This document shows positions 25,627 to 34,198 of a stretch of 40,947 bases of DNA, one piece after another. The position numbers and the translations under genes are program-made. The stretch comes from Singulisphaera sp. GP187 (lineage in GTDB: Bacteria > Planctomycetota > Phycisphaerae > Phycisphaerales > SM1A02). The stretch covers positions 1-40,947 of the forward strand of contig CAMAXY010000020.1 of assembly GCA_945862215.1 (NCBI GenBank), in the 5' to 3' direction. Under the pieces are notes generated by a model. It did no database searches. It had not been told where the DNA came from and saw only the letters and a list, made by a program, of their open reading frames with translations. Positions within the stretch are counted from its first letter, which is position 1, and every line of letters begins with the position of its first letter.

Positions 25627-26505
25627 TTACCAACCATCGCGTATTTCTTGTGGACCTCCAGCGCCACGACCATCCTGAGCAGGAGGCCCTTTGCCCTTCC
25701 CAGGCCTTTTCCCAGGCCTATTCCCAGATTTGCCGGCACGCGGCGAATCTTTCGGCAGGGGCTTTCCCTGTAAATCTGCAAGGCTGGACTGTTCCAAATT
25801 AAGAACGAGTTCGAGGTTTCGTTGATAGTTCTTTGCCGCGGCGGTTGCGTCATCTATGCCTGTGGACTTTGCCAGTTCGCGTTCAGCAAGATATCGAAAA
25901 TGCTGTCGAGCTTTTCCGGATTCGATGCGCCACTCTTGCACTGGCATTCCAGAAAGACGAAGCAGCCGTGCGCCGTAGTAATACGCAGTCGCAAGTTCCT
26001 CTCGCGCCGCACGCGCAAGAGCATCATCCAACTTTGGAGAACCGTCCAATTCAGTCACCAGTGATTCCAACTCATCGATGCCGGTCCAGATTTCTCCTGC
26101 GCGAACATCTGCACGCGCCTTCGCCCATCGAATGTCACGAGCTTCCTTTGGCGATGAATCTCCAAGCGTGGTCAGCACCTCTTGAAAGCGATCAGAGGTG
26201 GTCTTCCATGTGGCCGCGGCTTGCGCATATGCGCGCTCCTCTACGGCCGAGGCATCGAGCGCATCTCGCTGATTGTCGGCGGATGGTTCGAGAAATGCTT
26301 TTCGTCTCGAAACGATTGCTTCGAGGTGCTTTGAATATGCAGCATCCTGGGCAAGTTGCGCTTCACTCTGCGCATCTGATGCTTGATTCTGCAATCGAGC
26401 GGCGCGATCCAGTACATACGCAGTCTGCCCAGGACCAAAGTGATATGTCACAGCTGCAACTGGCACGAGAGCCCAAATTCCCCATGAAATACGTGAAAAA
26501 ATCAT
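25627..26505 (-). CDS. Alanine-rich membrane-anchored protein of the vWA operon
   Basis: 292 residues from ATG 26505, overlapping the vWA gene stop (ATGA); the longer frame upstream is inside that gene. An N-terminal hydrophobic anchor (about 5-22) precedes a helical, Ala/Glu/Arg-rich region likely to form coiled coils or TPRs (about 30-240). The C-terminal tail is basic and low in complexity, with Gly-Lys-Pro and Arg-Pro repeats (GKSGNRPGKRPGKGKGPP), produced by a 12-base tandem repeat. No known family is recognised. Like BatE, it may be a TPR-type partner of the vWA proteins. Forty-three bases separate it from the next gene. Confidence 0.72.
   Translation of the reverse strand: MIFSRISWGIWALVPVAAVTYHFGPGQTAYVLDRAARLQNQASDAQSEAQLAQDAAYSKHLEAIVSRRKAFLEPSADNQRDALDASAVEERAYAQAAATWKTTSDRFQEVLTTLGDSSPKEARDIRWAKARADVRAGEIWTGIDELESLVTELDGSPKLDDALARAAREELATAYYYGARLLRLSGMPVQEWRIESGKARQHFRYLAERELAKSTGIDDATAAAKNYQRNLELVLNLEQSSLADLQGKPLPKDSPRAGKSGNRPGKRPGKGKGPPAQDGRGAGGPQEIRDGW
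25697..25727. repeat. 12-bp tandem repeat, 2.6 copies
   Basis: Units TTCCCAGGCCTT, TTCCCAGGCCTA and TTCCCAG lie in a row inside the 292-residue gene, where they encode Pro-Gly-Lys units of its basic tail. Copy number could vary between strains. Confidence 0.8.
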
Positions 26506-27500
26506 GCTATTGCTCCTTTCTGAAGAGGTTTTACAGCATTGATTTCGCGTGCGAAGGATCGAGGCCGTCCAAAGAATGTCAGAAGTGGTCCAATGAATGC
26601 GAGCGTCGAGCAACCAATGCCAACAGCAAGCAAAGCCAAATCTCGAACACTCCAATTTCCGCCGACACGAGGCGCAATCATCGTCAGGCTGTTGACAACA
26701 TCGCTTGGAAGATGCTTGCGATTGCCATCGTGATAGAAACCACCGAGGCGCGTTGCCAATTGGCGCAGTCCCATAGTGTCTTGTCGACTCGCATGGCCGT
26801 TCACGTCACTGCTCTTAACGGGATCGCCCAGTCCAACGACGATCGTGTCGGCGATCGAACTTGGAATGACTGACGGAATACCAGTTGCAACATCGCCATC
26901 TGTCACAATCAAGAGCGTCGCAGAATCAGCAGGCCAAAGTCGAGCAATTTCAAAAGCCTTTACAAGTCCCTTCTTCAAATCAGTCGGACCAGGTTCAAAA
27001 GCTGTGTACATCGGCAGACCGTCAAGAGCGTTTCGAATAACTTCCTTGTCGAAAGTGTCCTGCACAATTGCAAGAGCATCCGTATAAAACGCAACGATCG
27101 AGATACGCGTGTTCTCCATATCTAGGCGATCAAGAACGGCTTGCACAACTTCGCCTGCTCGCTTTGCACGACTTATTCCTTGCGCCTCCGCACCGGAATC
27201 CTTCAATTGCATACTGGGGGAAACATCAAGCAGCACGAGCAGGTGATTCGAAGCAATTTTGGCTGGTTTACGGTCTATTTCGATCGGATCATATGTCACC
27301 AGAAACATCAGTCCCCATGTCGCAAGCGCAGCAGCAATCGTTCGTGAGGGTGCCACAACGATCGTCCATCTCGACGCTCGGCCGCTTGGTCCGAACGCAA
27401 GTCGTGCGACACGTGCGACTCGGCGTGCATGCAACCATTCCGCAATTCCAACAAACACAAGCACTGCGAATGCGATGATGATGTGTGAACTCTGCATCAT
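26502..27500 (-). CDS. Membrane protein with von Willebrand A domain (BatB-like)
   Basis: 332 residues from ATG 27500; a TTG at 27515, overlapping the previous stop, is an alternative. Two hydrophobic helices (about 5-22 and 50-70) precede a vWA domain whose metal-ion-dependent adhesion site begins DVSPS (92-96), with a later conserved TDGD (about 210). A C-terminal membrane helix (about 285-310) follows. The topology, two N-terminal helices, vWA, one C-terminal helix, is that of BatA/BatB proteins. These work with MoxR ATPases in metal insertion, chaperoning or envelope stress; the role in planctomycetes is unknown. Confidence 0.87.
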   Translation of the reverse strand: MMQSSHIIIAFAVLVFVGIAEWLHARRVARVARLAFGPSGRASRWTIVVAPSRTIAAALATWGLMFLVTYDPIEIDRKPAKIASNHLLVLLDVSPSMQLKDSGAEAQGISRAKRAGEVVQAVLDRLDMENTRISIVAFYTDALAIVQDTFDKEVIRNALDGLPMYTAFEPGPTDLKKGLVKAFEIARLWPADSATLLIVTDGDVATGIPSVIPSSIADTIVVGLGDPVKSSDVNGHASRQDTMGLRQLATRLGGFYHDGNRKHLPSDVVNSLTMIAPRVGGNWSVRDLALLAVGIGCSTLAFIGPLLTFFGRPRSFAREINAVKPLQKGAIA

Positions 27501-27508
27501 TTGAATAC

Positions 27509-28411
27509 TTACCAAGGGGTGTATCGCGCTCCCAACAGTCCAATCACGTGAAGCCCAAGAAATGCCAGCGCCACAATGGCAAATGGTTGAAAGTGATCCA
27601 GCGGAACCGTGCCAAGAGTTCGAAATTCTGCAGGCTTCATTCGATCAATGTGCGTGAAGACGCGCTTCAAGCTGAGTGCGTCCGTCGCTTGAAATGCTTC
27701 GCCGCCAGTTTCACGTGCGATATCGACAACTTCATCTGGAATCGGATCCGTTGCGACATGGATATGGTAAAGCCTGATATTTTCTTGCTTTAATTCATCT
27801 GTAATTGCGCCACCAGCATCACCCGCAAGATCAAAACTATCTCCGTCTGAAACCAGAATTATTATTCGATCACCTTGCTCGGCTTCGTTCATCATGTTGT
27901 CTTTACAGAATCGCAGAGCTGCGCCAATCATGGTTCCGCTCATATGACTGGGTTGGCGACTTGGGTTGGCAAATGGCAGGGCATTTCGAACCGCGGAAAG
28001 GTCTTTCGTCAGAGGCGTCCATCGAATTTGCTGTGATCCAAAAATTGTCAGACCAAATGCATCGCCCTCACGCACAGCGATAAAGTCTTCAATAGCTTTT
28101 CGAGCGTTTTCACTGCGATTTTCCATCATCATGCTTCCAGATACATCGAGGCAGAATTGGATATTTGTCAGTTTGCGAGCGTTCTTTGGCTGCTGCATAG
28201 TTTGCGGTCCGGCAAGAATTACAATTGCGGCAGCGAGCAAGAGTGCTGGCAAGCAGTCGAACGCACTCAGCAAAAGAGAAAGCAACCGACGACTGGGATG
28301 CACTTGATGATCAAACGGAAGTAACAATCCCCAAGTGCGGTATGGAACTGCCCACAACATCAGCGCTGGAATTGCCAAGAGCAACAAGAGCATTGGAAAT
28401 GTAAATGTCAT
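27509..28411 (-). CDS. Membrane protein with von Willebrand A domain (BatA-like)
   Basis: 300 residues from ATG 28411, overlapping the preceding stop (ATGA). Two N-terminal helices (about 5-22, 48-68), a vWA domain with a complete MIDAS motif DVSGS (89-93), a conserved threonine in SGTMIG and VSDGDS, and one C-terminal helix (about 275-295). This is the standard BatA layout. The intact DxSxS motif suggests divalent metal-dependent ligand binding in the periplasm. It sits beside a second vWA protein with a slightly different motif (DVSPS), so the pair could form a heteromeric complex. Confidence 0.88.
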   Translation of the reverse strand: MTFTFPMLLLLLAIPALMLWAVPYRTWGLLLPFDHQVHPSRRLLSLLLSAFDCLPALLLAAAIVILAGPQTMQQPKNARKLTNIQFCLDVSGSMMMENRSENARKAIEDFIAVREGDAFGLTIFGSQQIRWTPLTKDLSAVRNALPFANPSRQPSHMSGTMIGAALRFCKDNMMNEAEQGDRIIILVSDGDSFDLAGDAGGAITDELKQENIRLYHIHVATDPIPDEVVDIARETGGEAFQATDALSLKRVFTHIDRMKPAEFRTLGTVPLDHFQPFAIVALAFLGLHVIGLLGARYTPW

Positions 28412-29229
28412 TGCGCAACCTCTACGAGTGTGATTGGATCATGTCCACGAAATGGATCAAGTAATTGCGCCAGATCTTTCTCAGGTTGCGGAGTTGCGCC
28501 TGCGCGAGAGTGAAGCCATCTTTCAACTGCCAGCAGCAACGTGCTTGCTTCTGGGTCGTTGCGAAGTTTTTCGATTGCTTCGGCAGGTTGTAGTGCAGAG
28601 AAATTGCGTCGCTCACTCCAGAAAGCCATAAGAAGAAGTTCGAGTCGTGCCTGATCGGGCACCGAAAGTCCTTGGTTCATTGCTCCCTCTACAAGTGGTC
28701 GAAGTTGATCGGCGAGTGTCGGTGCAGGTGGTGGTGGGGGCGCAGGAGGAGCAGGTCGGTTGCGGATCGCCCTGCGGACAAATACGAAAATTGGAATTGC
28801 GATCCAAGCTGCAGCGATCAAGCCGAGAATCACTCGGTAATAACTTCGTGCGAACAATGGCTTGGCCGAGACAATAAAAAGATCGCTCCCAAATTTCTCT
28901 GGCAGTTCTGAGACGATTTTGACTGGAATTGGAGCGATTTCTGTCGCAGGCGTTCCGTCGCGGTGGGTGATCATCGATCGAAGGTCGAATGATCCAGCAA
29001 CCGCTCCGATATAGTCGATTCGGTATCGATGTTCAGATGTGGGATCGGTGCCTGAGAGATCCGTCACGCGAACCAGCAGTGGCGAAGAAAGATCCTGATC
29101 GAGCTTGGCTTGCAGTGGATCGCCCGAGTGCGAGATCGTCACGCTGCCCGTGATGCCTCGTGGAGTTGCATTGTCATCAGCAACTATCGTCGTCGCAAGA
29201 ATTGCACTGATGAAATATACGCCAATCAT
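28408..29229 (-). CDS. BatD-like membrane protein of the vWA operon
   Basis: 273 residues from ATG 29229, overlapping the DUF58 stop (ATGA); the longer frame upstream lies in that gene. A signal peptide (about 1-17) leads to a periplasmic beta-rich domain (about 18-125). One membrane helix (about 137-160) is followed by a proline-rich linker (RPAPPAPPPPPAP, about 166-178) and a cytoplasmic helical domain of about 95 residues. Position between DUF58 and the vWA genes, and the signal plus single-pass layout, match the operon partner of unknown biochemical function seen in many MoxR loci. No firm family was recognised. Confidence 0.72.
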   Translation of the reverse strand: MIGVYFISAILATTIVADDNATPRGITGSVTISHSGDPLQAKLDQDLSSPLLVRVTDLSGTDPTSEHRYRIDYIGAVAGSFDLRSMITHRDGTPATEIAPIPVKIVSELPEKFGSDLFIVSAKPLFARSYYRVILGLIAAAWIAIPIFVFVRRAIRNRPAPPAPPPPPAPTLADQLRPLVEGAMNQGLSVPDQARLELLLMAFWSERRNFSALQPAEAIEKLRNDPEASTLLLAVERWLHSRAGATPQPEKDLAQLLDPFRGHDPITLVEVAQ

Positions 29230-30086
29230 CCGCGACCTCCACCCATCATCGGTCTGAATGACAGGAAATGTCGAAGGGGTGCGATGAACGGTTGATCCGT
29301 TTGCAATCGCAGATAGCTCGTACCGCAACGTGCAAAGTCTGCTGCGACTTCTCCTTCTCGTCCCCATGCGGAATTGCTATGCGCTACAAATGATCGTCCA
29401 CTCTCAGCTTCCTGCCCACGGAAAAATCCTGCACGCAACCTTCCGCGTTCGGCTGGATCCATCAAATGAATTGCAACGCAGTCATGCTTCTGGGAAGCGT
29501 GTCTTATTGCAGGAATCGCATCAGGATCGTGCAGATCACTGATCACAATAAAGACACTCGACCTCTTTGCTCGCAGATCAAGATCCGCCAGACGATCAGA
29601 CAGTCTCGTCCCTTCACTCAAGTTGCTTGCACGAAGCGGGTCGAGCGCCTGCCAAAGATCGCCACGATTCAGGCTTGGATTCAAGCGTGTTTCGCGCTCG
29701 CCTCCACCGATCACTCCGACGGGACTCATCCGCCTCTGTGCAATCAAACCAATCGCTGATGCAATCCAGACTGCAAGATCATGCTTCGTAATCATGGCCG
29801 ACGAAATTCCCATCGATGCAGATGTGTCGACGATAATAAAGACATTTGTTCGCTTTGGAGTGTCGTACTCCTTCACAAAAGGCTTCCCAAGTCGAGCCGT
29901 GATTTTCCAATCCATCATCTTGATTGGATCGCCTGGTGAATATGGGCGAGACTGCGCATACTCCAGACCCGATCCAATGAAGCGTGATAGATCCATTCCA
30001 AATGCAAGATCGTCTGCGAGTCGTCGAACGACCATTTCAAAGTCGCCGCGCGCAAGTTCGTCAGGTGGTCGCAGAATGGTCGTCAC
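29226..30086 (-). CDS. DUF58 family protein
   Basis: 286 residues with GTG start at 30086, 12 bases after the MoxR stop. The family core is clear: GSGLEYAQSRPYSPGDPIKM (38-57) then MDWKITARLGKPFVKEY, followed by a vWA-like domain starting VDTSASMG (86-93). DUF58 proteins are near-constant partners of MoxR ATPases and are thought to act as adaptors. No membrane helix is seen, so this one is cytoplasmic, as is usual for the shorter members. Confidence 0.92.
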   Translation of the reverse strand: MTTILRPPDELARGDFEMVVRRLADDLAFGMDLSRFIGSGLEYAQSRPYSPGDPIKMMDWKITARLGKPFVKEYDTPKRTNVFIIVDTSASMGISSAMITKHDLAVWIASAIGLIAQRRMSPVGVIGGGERETRLNPSLNRGDLWQALDPLRASNLSEGTRLSDRLADLDLRAKRSSVFIVISDLHDPDAIPAIRHASQKHDCVAIHLMDPAERGRLRAGFFRGQEAESGRSFVAHSNSAWGREGEVAADFARCGTSYLRLQTDQPFIAPLRHFLSFRPMMGGGRG

Positions 30087-30098
30087 GCGGAATGTTTC

Positions 30099-31139
30099 TT
30101 ATGCAAGCGAGCGGAGCATTTCGGTCAGTACATCAGTTGACTTTCGACCCATCGCAAGCGCCTCGTATGAGAGACGCATGCGGTGCAGAATGACATCCTC
30201 GGCAAGCGCGAAGAAATCTTCTGGAATCGTGTACTCCCGCCCGTGCAAGAAGGCTCGTGCGCGAGATGCATGCACTAGTGCAAGTGCTGCGCGTGGACTG
30301 CATCCCAATTCAATGTCAGGATGCTTGCGGGTCAAATGCACCAACTCAACACAGTCACGCAAGAAGACCTCGCTGACATGAACGTTCTGCACGGCGGCCA
30401 TTGCCTCGGAAAGATCGCGGATGTGCAACTTCGCCCCATCTTCGATCGCATCGAATGCCGACATCGGCACAGCACCATCTCCTTGACGTTTCAGCTTCAA
30501 TTTCAGGCTTCTGCGCACAACTTCGGTTTCCTCCTCCGCCGACGGATATGAAAAACGATGACGTAAAAGGAAACGATCCAACTGCGCCTCTGGCAATTCA
30601 AACGTTCCAGATTGTTCAATGGGATTCTGTGTCGCAATCACCAAGAAAGGCGCGGGAAGAACGTGTGAGGTATCACCAATGGAAACTTTTCGTTCTTGCA
30701 TTGCCTCGAGCAACGCTGACTGGACTTTAGGAGATGCGCGGTTGATCTCGTCAGCGAGCAGAAGGTTGGTGAAAATTGGGCCACGATGAATGCGAAATTC
30801 GCTTGTCTTCTGATCAAGAATCTCTGACCCAAGAATGTCCGATGGCAAAAGATCGATCGTGAACTGCACACGAGAAAATTTCAAGTCAATCGCTTTTGCA
30901 ACCGACTGCACAATGAGCGTCTTGGCAATGCCAGGTACGCCTTCAAGCAGCAGATGTCCACCAGTCAACAGCGCGATCATCACGCGCTCGACCACGACTT
31001 GTTGACCAACGACCGTCTTGCCAACATGCGTTCGAACAGTGTCTGCGAAAGGGCAAGCACCAACAGCTGGAATAGTTGCAGGTTGTGAAGGAGAAGAACT
31101 CATAGTGTTGCTCGGGGTATTTGCAGTTGTCATATTCAT
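30099..31139 (-). CDS. moxR: MoxR-family AAA+ ATPase
   Basis: 346 residues from ATG 31139, overlapping the thioredoxin-like gene stop (ATGA); an ATG two codons later is possible. After a Ser/Thr/Pro-rich N-terminus (about 1-28) come Walker A GVPGIAKT (67-74), Walker B LLLADEINRASPK (126-138), sensor 1 ATQNPIEQSG, and the arginine finger/sensor 2 region ending in SPRAALAL. These are characteristic of MoxR proteins, which work with vWA-domain partners as chaperones for assembly of metal-containing or envelope complexes. The whole downstream cluster is its set of partners. Confidence 0.95.
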   Translation of the reverse strand: MNMTTANTPSNTMSSSPSQPATIPAVGACPFADTVRTHVGKTVVGQQVVVERVMIALLTGGHLLLEGVPGIAKTLIVQSVAKAIDLKFSRVQFTIDLLPSDILGSEILDQKTSEFRIHRGPIFTNLLLADEINRASPKVQSALLEAMQERKVSIGDTSHVLPAPFLVIATQNPIEQSGTFELPEAQLDRFLLRHRFSYPSAEEETEVVRRSLKLKLKRQGDGAVPMSAFDAIEDGAKLHIRDLSEAMAAVQNVHVSEVFLRDCVELVHLTRKHPDIELGCSPRAALALVHASRARAFLHGREYTIPEDFFALAEDVILHRMRLSYEALAMGRKSTDVLTEMLRSLA

Positions 31140-32263
31140 TTGCTCGGAGTGGTTGGCGCAGAAATCGGTTCGGTCAGCATCGTGTTGATCATTTCTTTGA
31201 CTTTGTCAGGGCGCACTCCAGCGGCACGCACATTTCCATTTCGGTCAACGATCACCGTAGTTGGGGCAAGTCGAACGCCCATCGCAGCAGCCGTTGTGCC
31301 AAGCATGATTGGCGGTTGACTTCCAGCGACTGCAGCCACGGTGCCATCTTGCATCACTGGAATTGTGATCTTTTTGCCTTCAATTGCTGTCTTTGCGGCG
31401 GGCCACTTGCTTCGAGCATCGCAGATACCCATGATGACCACACCCTGTGGAGCAAATTCTGTCGCGAGTTCTGCGACTTGCTGAAGTTGTTTCATCGACG
31501 CATCGCCCTGCGGCGAAAAGAACTGCATCACAACGATTTGATTCTTGCAGGCTTCTGCCGTGACTGGTGTCCCGATCCACTTTGCATCTTGGGGCAATGC
31601 GGGCGCCACTGTTCCTTCTATCGCCTTCAACCATGATGGCCGTGCGGCTCCGCCAAAGTAAGACGCAGATGAATCGCTCCCGTTTGTGGATGCGGCTGGA
31701 ACTTTTTTCAGCAACATTTCTACGACCTCTGCGACATGAGTCGGAATCAATCCAGCTGCGCGCACGATGCCTTCATGATCAATCACAACATATGTCGGCC
31801 AGAATGAAACCTGATACGCCTTCGCAGAATCTCCTTTGTCCTGCGCAACTGGATAGTTGATTCCCTTGCTTTTGACTGCTTGCGGCGCATTATTCCAGCC
31901 AGAATTGGAGTCGTGGATGCCGATGAAAGCGAGTGGCTTGCCGGCAGACTTTTTTACCAGTTCGACATTTTCAGGAATCGCATTCATACATGGTCCGCAC
32001 CATGTCGCCCAAAAATCAACAACGACCACTTTGCCACGATTCGCAGCGATTGTCGTTGGATCGCCAATCCATGCTTGCGTCACGATTTCGGGCGCGGGCT
32101 TTCCTTCAAGTGCGCGAAGTGCCTTTGGTCTGTTTGCGCCTTCATAAAACCAACCGTCGGGGATATCGCCGCCAGCATGCACATTGCTTGCAAAGGTTGC
32201 ATTCGATAACACAAGGACGGTTATAAAAAGTCGACGAATAATTTTCGGGAATGAAACGGTCAT
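31136..32263 (-). CDS. Exported protein with two thioredoxin-like (TlpA) domains
   Basis: 375 residues, ATG 32263 with AGGGAGA about 7 bases upstream, a strong SD. A signal peptide (about 1-30) leads to a first TlpA-type domain with active site FWATWCGPC (84-92) and the cis-proline region WPTYVVID. A second domain (about 211-360) keeps the fold landmarks (VVMQFFSP, LAPTTVIVDRNG) but its CxxC is lost: the site reads FFSPQGDAS. So only the first domain should do disulfide chemistry. It heads the long MoxR/vWA operon, suggesting that folding or reduction of cysteine-containing exported proteins is part of that system. Confidence 0.9.
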   Translation of the reverse strand: MTVSFPKIIRRLFITVLVLSNATFASNVHAGGDIPDGWFYEGANRPKALRALEGKPAPEIVTQAWIGDPTTIAANRGKVVVVDFWATWCGPCMNAIPENVELVKKSAGKPLAFIGIHDSNSGWNNAPQAVKSKGINYPVAQDKGDSAKAYQVSFWPTYVVIDHEGIVRAAGLIPTHVAEVVEMLLKKVPAASTNGSDSSASYFGGAARPSWLKAIEGTVAPALPQDAKWIGTPVTAEACKNQIVVMQFFSPQGDASMKQLQQVAELATEFAPQGVVIMGICDARSKWPAAKTAIEGKKITIPVMQDGTVAAVAGSQPPIMLGTTAAAMGVRLAPTTVIVDRNGNVRAAGVRPDKVKEMINTMLTEPISAPTTPSK

Positions 32264-32324
32264 TGAATTCTCCCTGTGCGAAGTGAAGCCGTTGAGATGG
32301 GCAGAGCGCCCGAGCCAAAAGAGT

Positions 32325-32343
32325 ACCGCAGAGACTCAGCGGT
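32325..32343 (-). terminator. Possible weak terminator after the CvfB-like gene
   Basis: A 5-bp stem ACCGC/GCGGT with a 9-base loop lies 12 bases beyond the stop on the minus strand and is followed by ACTCTTTT. The U-run is short, so termination may be partial, allowing read-through into the thioredoxin/MoxR operon. Confidence 0.35.
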
Positions 32344-32354
32344 TGTCGTTTGCT

Positions 32355-33194
32355 TCACTGCTCGACGATTTGAATTCCAGGATGCATGAAGGCGATTCGT
32401 CTCTCGCGAAAGAGATTCCCAAGTGCTTGTTTGAAAGCCTTTTTGCTTGTTCCAAAGCGTTGGCGAATTTCGTCTGGCGTGCTGTCATCGTCGTAATTCA
32501 GACGACCGCCGGCACCTTTGAGGGCCGCAATAATTTGATCGGTCAGTGGCGCAATTCGGCCATATCCCATTTCATCAAGACCCAGATCAATTTTCCCATC
32601 AGGTCGAACTTCACGCACGAATCCATCGATTCGCTGCCCAACAGCCATTGGCGCAGAGAGTTCACTTCTATAAAACAAACCAAGATGCGCGTGCTCAACA
32701 ATTGCGCTGTATCCCAGCGGACTCTCGCCAGTGACGAGCAGTTTGACCGATTGACCTTGGGTATATGGCGGCGGTTCCTTGCTGAGATGATCGACGATGC
32801 GACCACTGGCCATAATGCGATCCGTATTTGGATCGATACAGACTGCGACGATCACTCGGTTGCCTGCATCAAGTGGCTTCGCTTGTTCCGCAAATGGCAA
32901 GAGCAAATCTTTTGAGAGCCCCCAATCCAAGAATGCGCCCATTCTTTCGTGGACGTGCTTCACGGTCAGATATCCAAATTCACCAACCATTGCATATGGT
33001 TTTTCAGTTGTCGCAACGAGTCGATCTTCGGAATCGCGATATAGAAAGACGTCCAGTTTTGCGTCGGGTTCGAGATCGCGGGGGACATAGCGCCCTGGAA
33101 GAAGGATCTCACCAAGCTCTTCGCCATCGAGATAGAGACCCGAATTTGTTTCGCGTGTGATGCTGAGGAGATTTCGTTTGCCGAAGTTTGCCAC
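32355..33194 (-). CDS. cvfB: S1-domain RNA-binding protein, CvfB/YitL-like
   Basis: 279 residues with GTG start at 33194. The N-terminal S1-like domain reads SGLYLDGEELGEILLPGRYV with LDVFLYRDSEDRLVATTEKP, the typical opening of the CvfB family. A central S1-like domain carries GAFLDWGLSKDLLLPFAEQ. The C-terminus has a winged-helix-like region with FGTSKKAFKQALGNLFRERRIAF. CvfB-type proteins bind RNA and affect virulence or stress gene expression in Firmicutes; here a general RNA-binding role is all that can be said. It is divergent from the pseudouridine synthase gene, with 55 bases between. Confidence 0.9.
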   Translation of the reverse strand: MANFGKRNLLSITRETNSGLYLDGEELGEILLPGRYVPRDLEPDAKLDVFLYRDSEDRLVATTEKPYAMVGEFGYLTVKHVHERMGAFLDWGLSKDLLLPFAEQAKPLDAGNRVIVAVCIDPNTDRIMASGRIVDHLSKEPPPYTQGQSVKLLVTGESPLGYSAIVEHAHLGLFYRSELSAPMAVGQRIDGFVREVRPDGKIDLGLDEMGYGRIAPLTDQIIAALKGAGGRLNYDDDSTPDEIRQRFGTSKKAFKQALGNLFRERRIAFMHPGIQIVEQ

Positions 33195-33249
33195 GGTTGC
33201 AGGTTAGGCGAGTGGCGAATCGGCGTAGACTTCCCAATTCCAGCACCGA

Positions 33250-34191
33250 ATGACCGCAGATCCAAAGGCGAAAAATCGAATGAGTAATGTTGCGCCTCTC
33301 GCAACTCGAGGCGGAGTCGGTCCAAGTCGCACAGTTTTGCCCGTGGGATCTTGGAAAACGATTTTCGATTGTCTCGTCGAGGTATTTCCCAATGTTGCCG
33401 CAAGCGTATGGAAGCGCAGGATGTCTCTTGGAGAAGTCATTGATGAGCGCGGCGTTGCCGTCACGGAACACCGCCTTCACGAAGCAAATCTTGGAATTTT
33501 CTATTACAGATCAATCGAGATCGAGGACCGCATTCCATTTGAGGAACATGTTCTCTTTCAAGACGATCATCTTGTAGTCGCAGATAAGCCGCACTTTTTG
33601 CCAGTGATTCCTTCTGGCAGATTCGTGCAGGAGACTTTGCTTGTTCGTCTCAAGAATCGTCTTGCGATCGATTCGCTTGTGCCCATTCACCGCATTGACA
33701 GCGGCACCGCTGGAATCGTGGTCTTCTGCATCCAAGATTCCAAGCGCGATGCGTACCAAGCGCTCTTTCGCCAGCGTGAAGTTGAAAAGTGTTATGAAGC
33801 CGTTGGACTTGCCAACCCATCCCTCAAACTTCCGATGACATACGAAAGTCAAATGGTGCAGGATGAACATTTCATGCGAATGCGCGAGGAGACTGACATG
33901 GGCGCACCGAATTCTCTGACACATATCGATTTGATCGAGGCGCGGGGTGAGCATGCGCTGTATCGACTGCGACCAGTCACTGGGCGCAAGCATCAGTTGC
34001 GAGTTCATTGCGCTGCGCTTGGAATTCCAATCTTGAATGATCCGATGTACCCCATCATGCAGCCGAAGCCAGCTGATGATGCACCAAGGAATTATTCCAA
34101 GCCGCTTCAGTTGCTTGCACGCAGCGTGGAATTTCGTGATCCAATCACAGGGGCGGCGAGAAAGTTTGTGAGCAAGCGTCATCTATCATGA
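33250..34191 (+). CDS. RluA-family pseudouridine synthase
   Basis: 313 residues, ATG 33250 (an ATG at 33280 is possible). The catalytic region is VPIHRIDSGTAGIVVF, where HRID (147-150) replaces the more common HRLD; the aspartate that attacks the base is kept. Other family landmarks are VLFQDDHLVVADKP (101-114) and RPVTGRKHQLRVHCAALG (about 237-254). An unusual N-terminal part of about 90 residues may be an S4-like or other RNA-binding segment. It makes pseudouridine in rRNA or tRNA; the target position cannot be decided. It ends 7 bases before guaD. Confidence 0.9.
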   Translation: MTADPKAKNRMSNVAPLATRGGVGPSRTVLPVGSWKTIFDCLVEVFPNVAASVWKRRMSLGEVIDERGVAVTEHRLHEANLGIFYYRSIEIEDRIPFEEHVLFQDDHLVVADKPHFLPVIPSGRFVQETLLVRLKNRLAIDSLVPIHRIDSGTAGIVVFCIQDSKRDAYQALFRQREVEKCYEAVGLANPSLKLPMTYESQMVQDEHFMRMREETDMGAPNSLTHIDLIEARGEHALYRLRPVTGRKHQLRVHCAALGIPILNDPMYPIMQPKPADDAPRNYSKPLQLLARSVEFRDPITGAARKFVSKRHLS

Positions 34192-34198
34192 GAATGCG

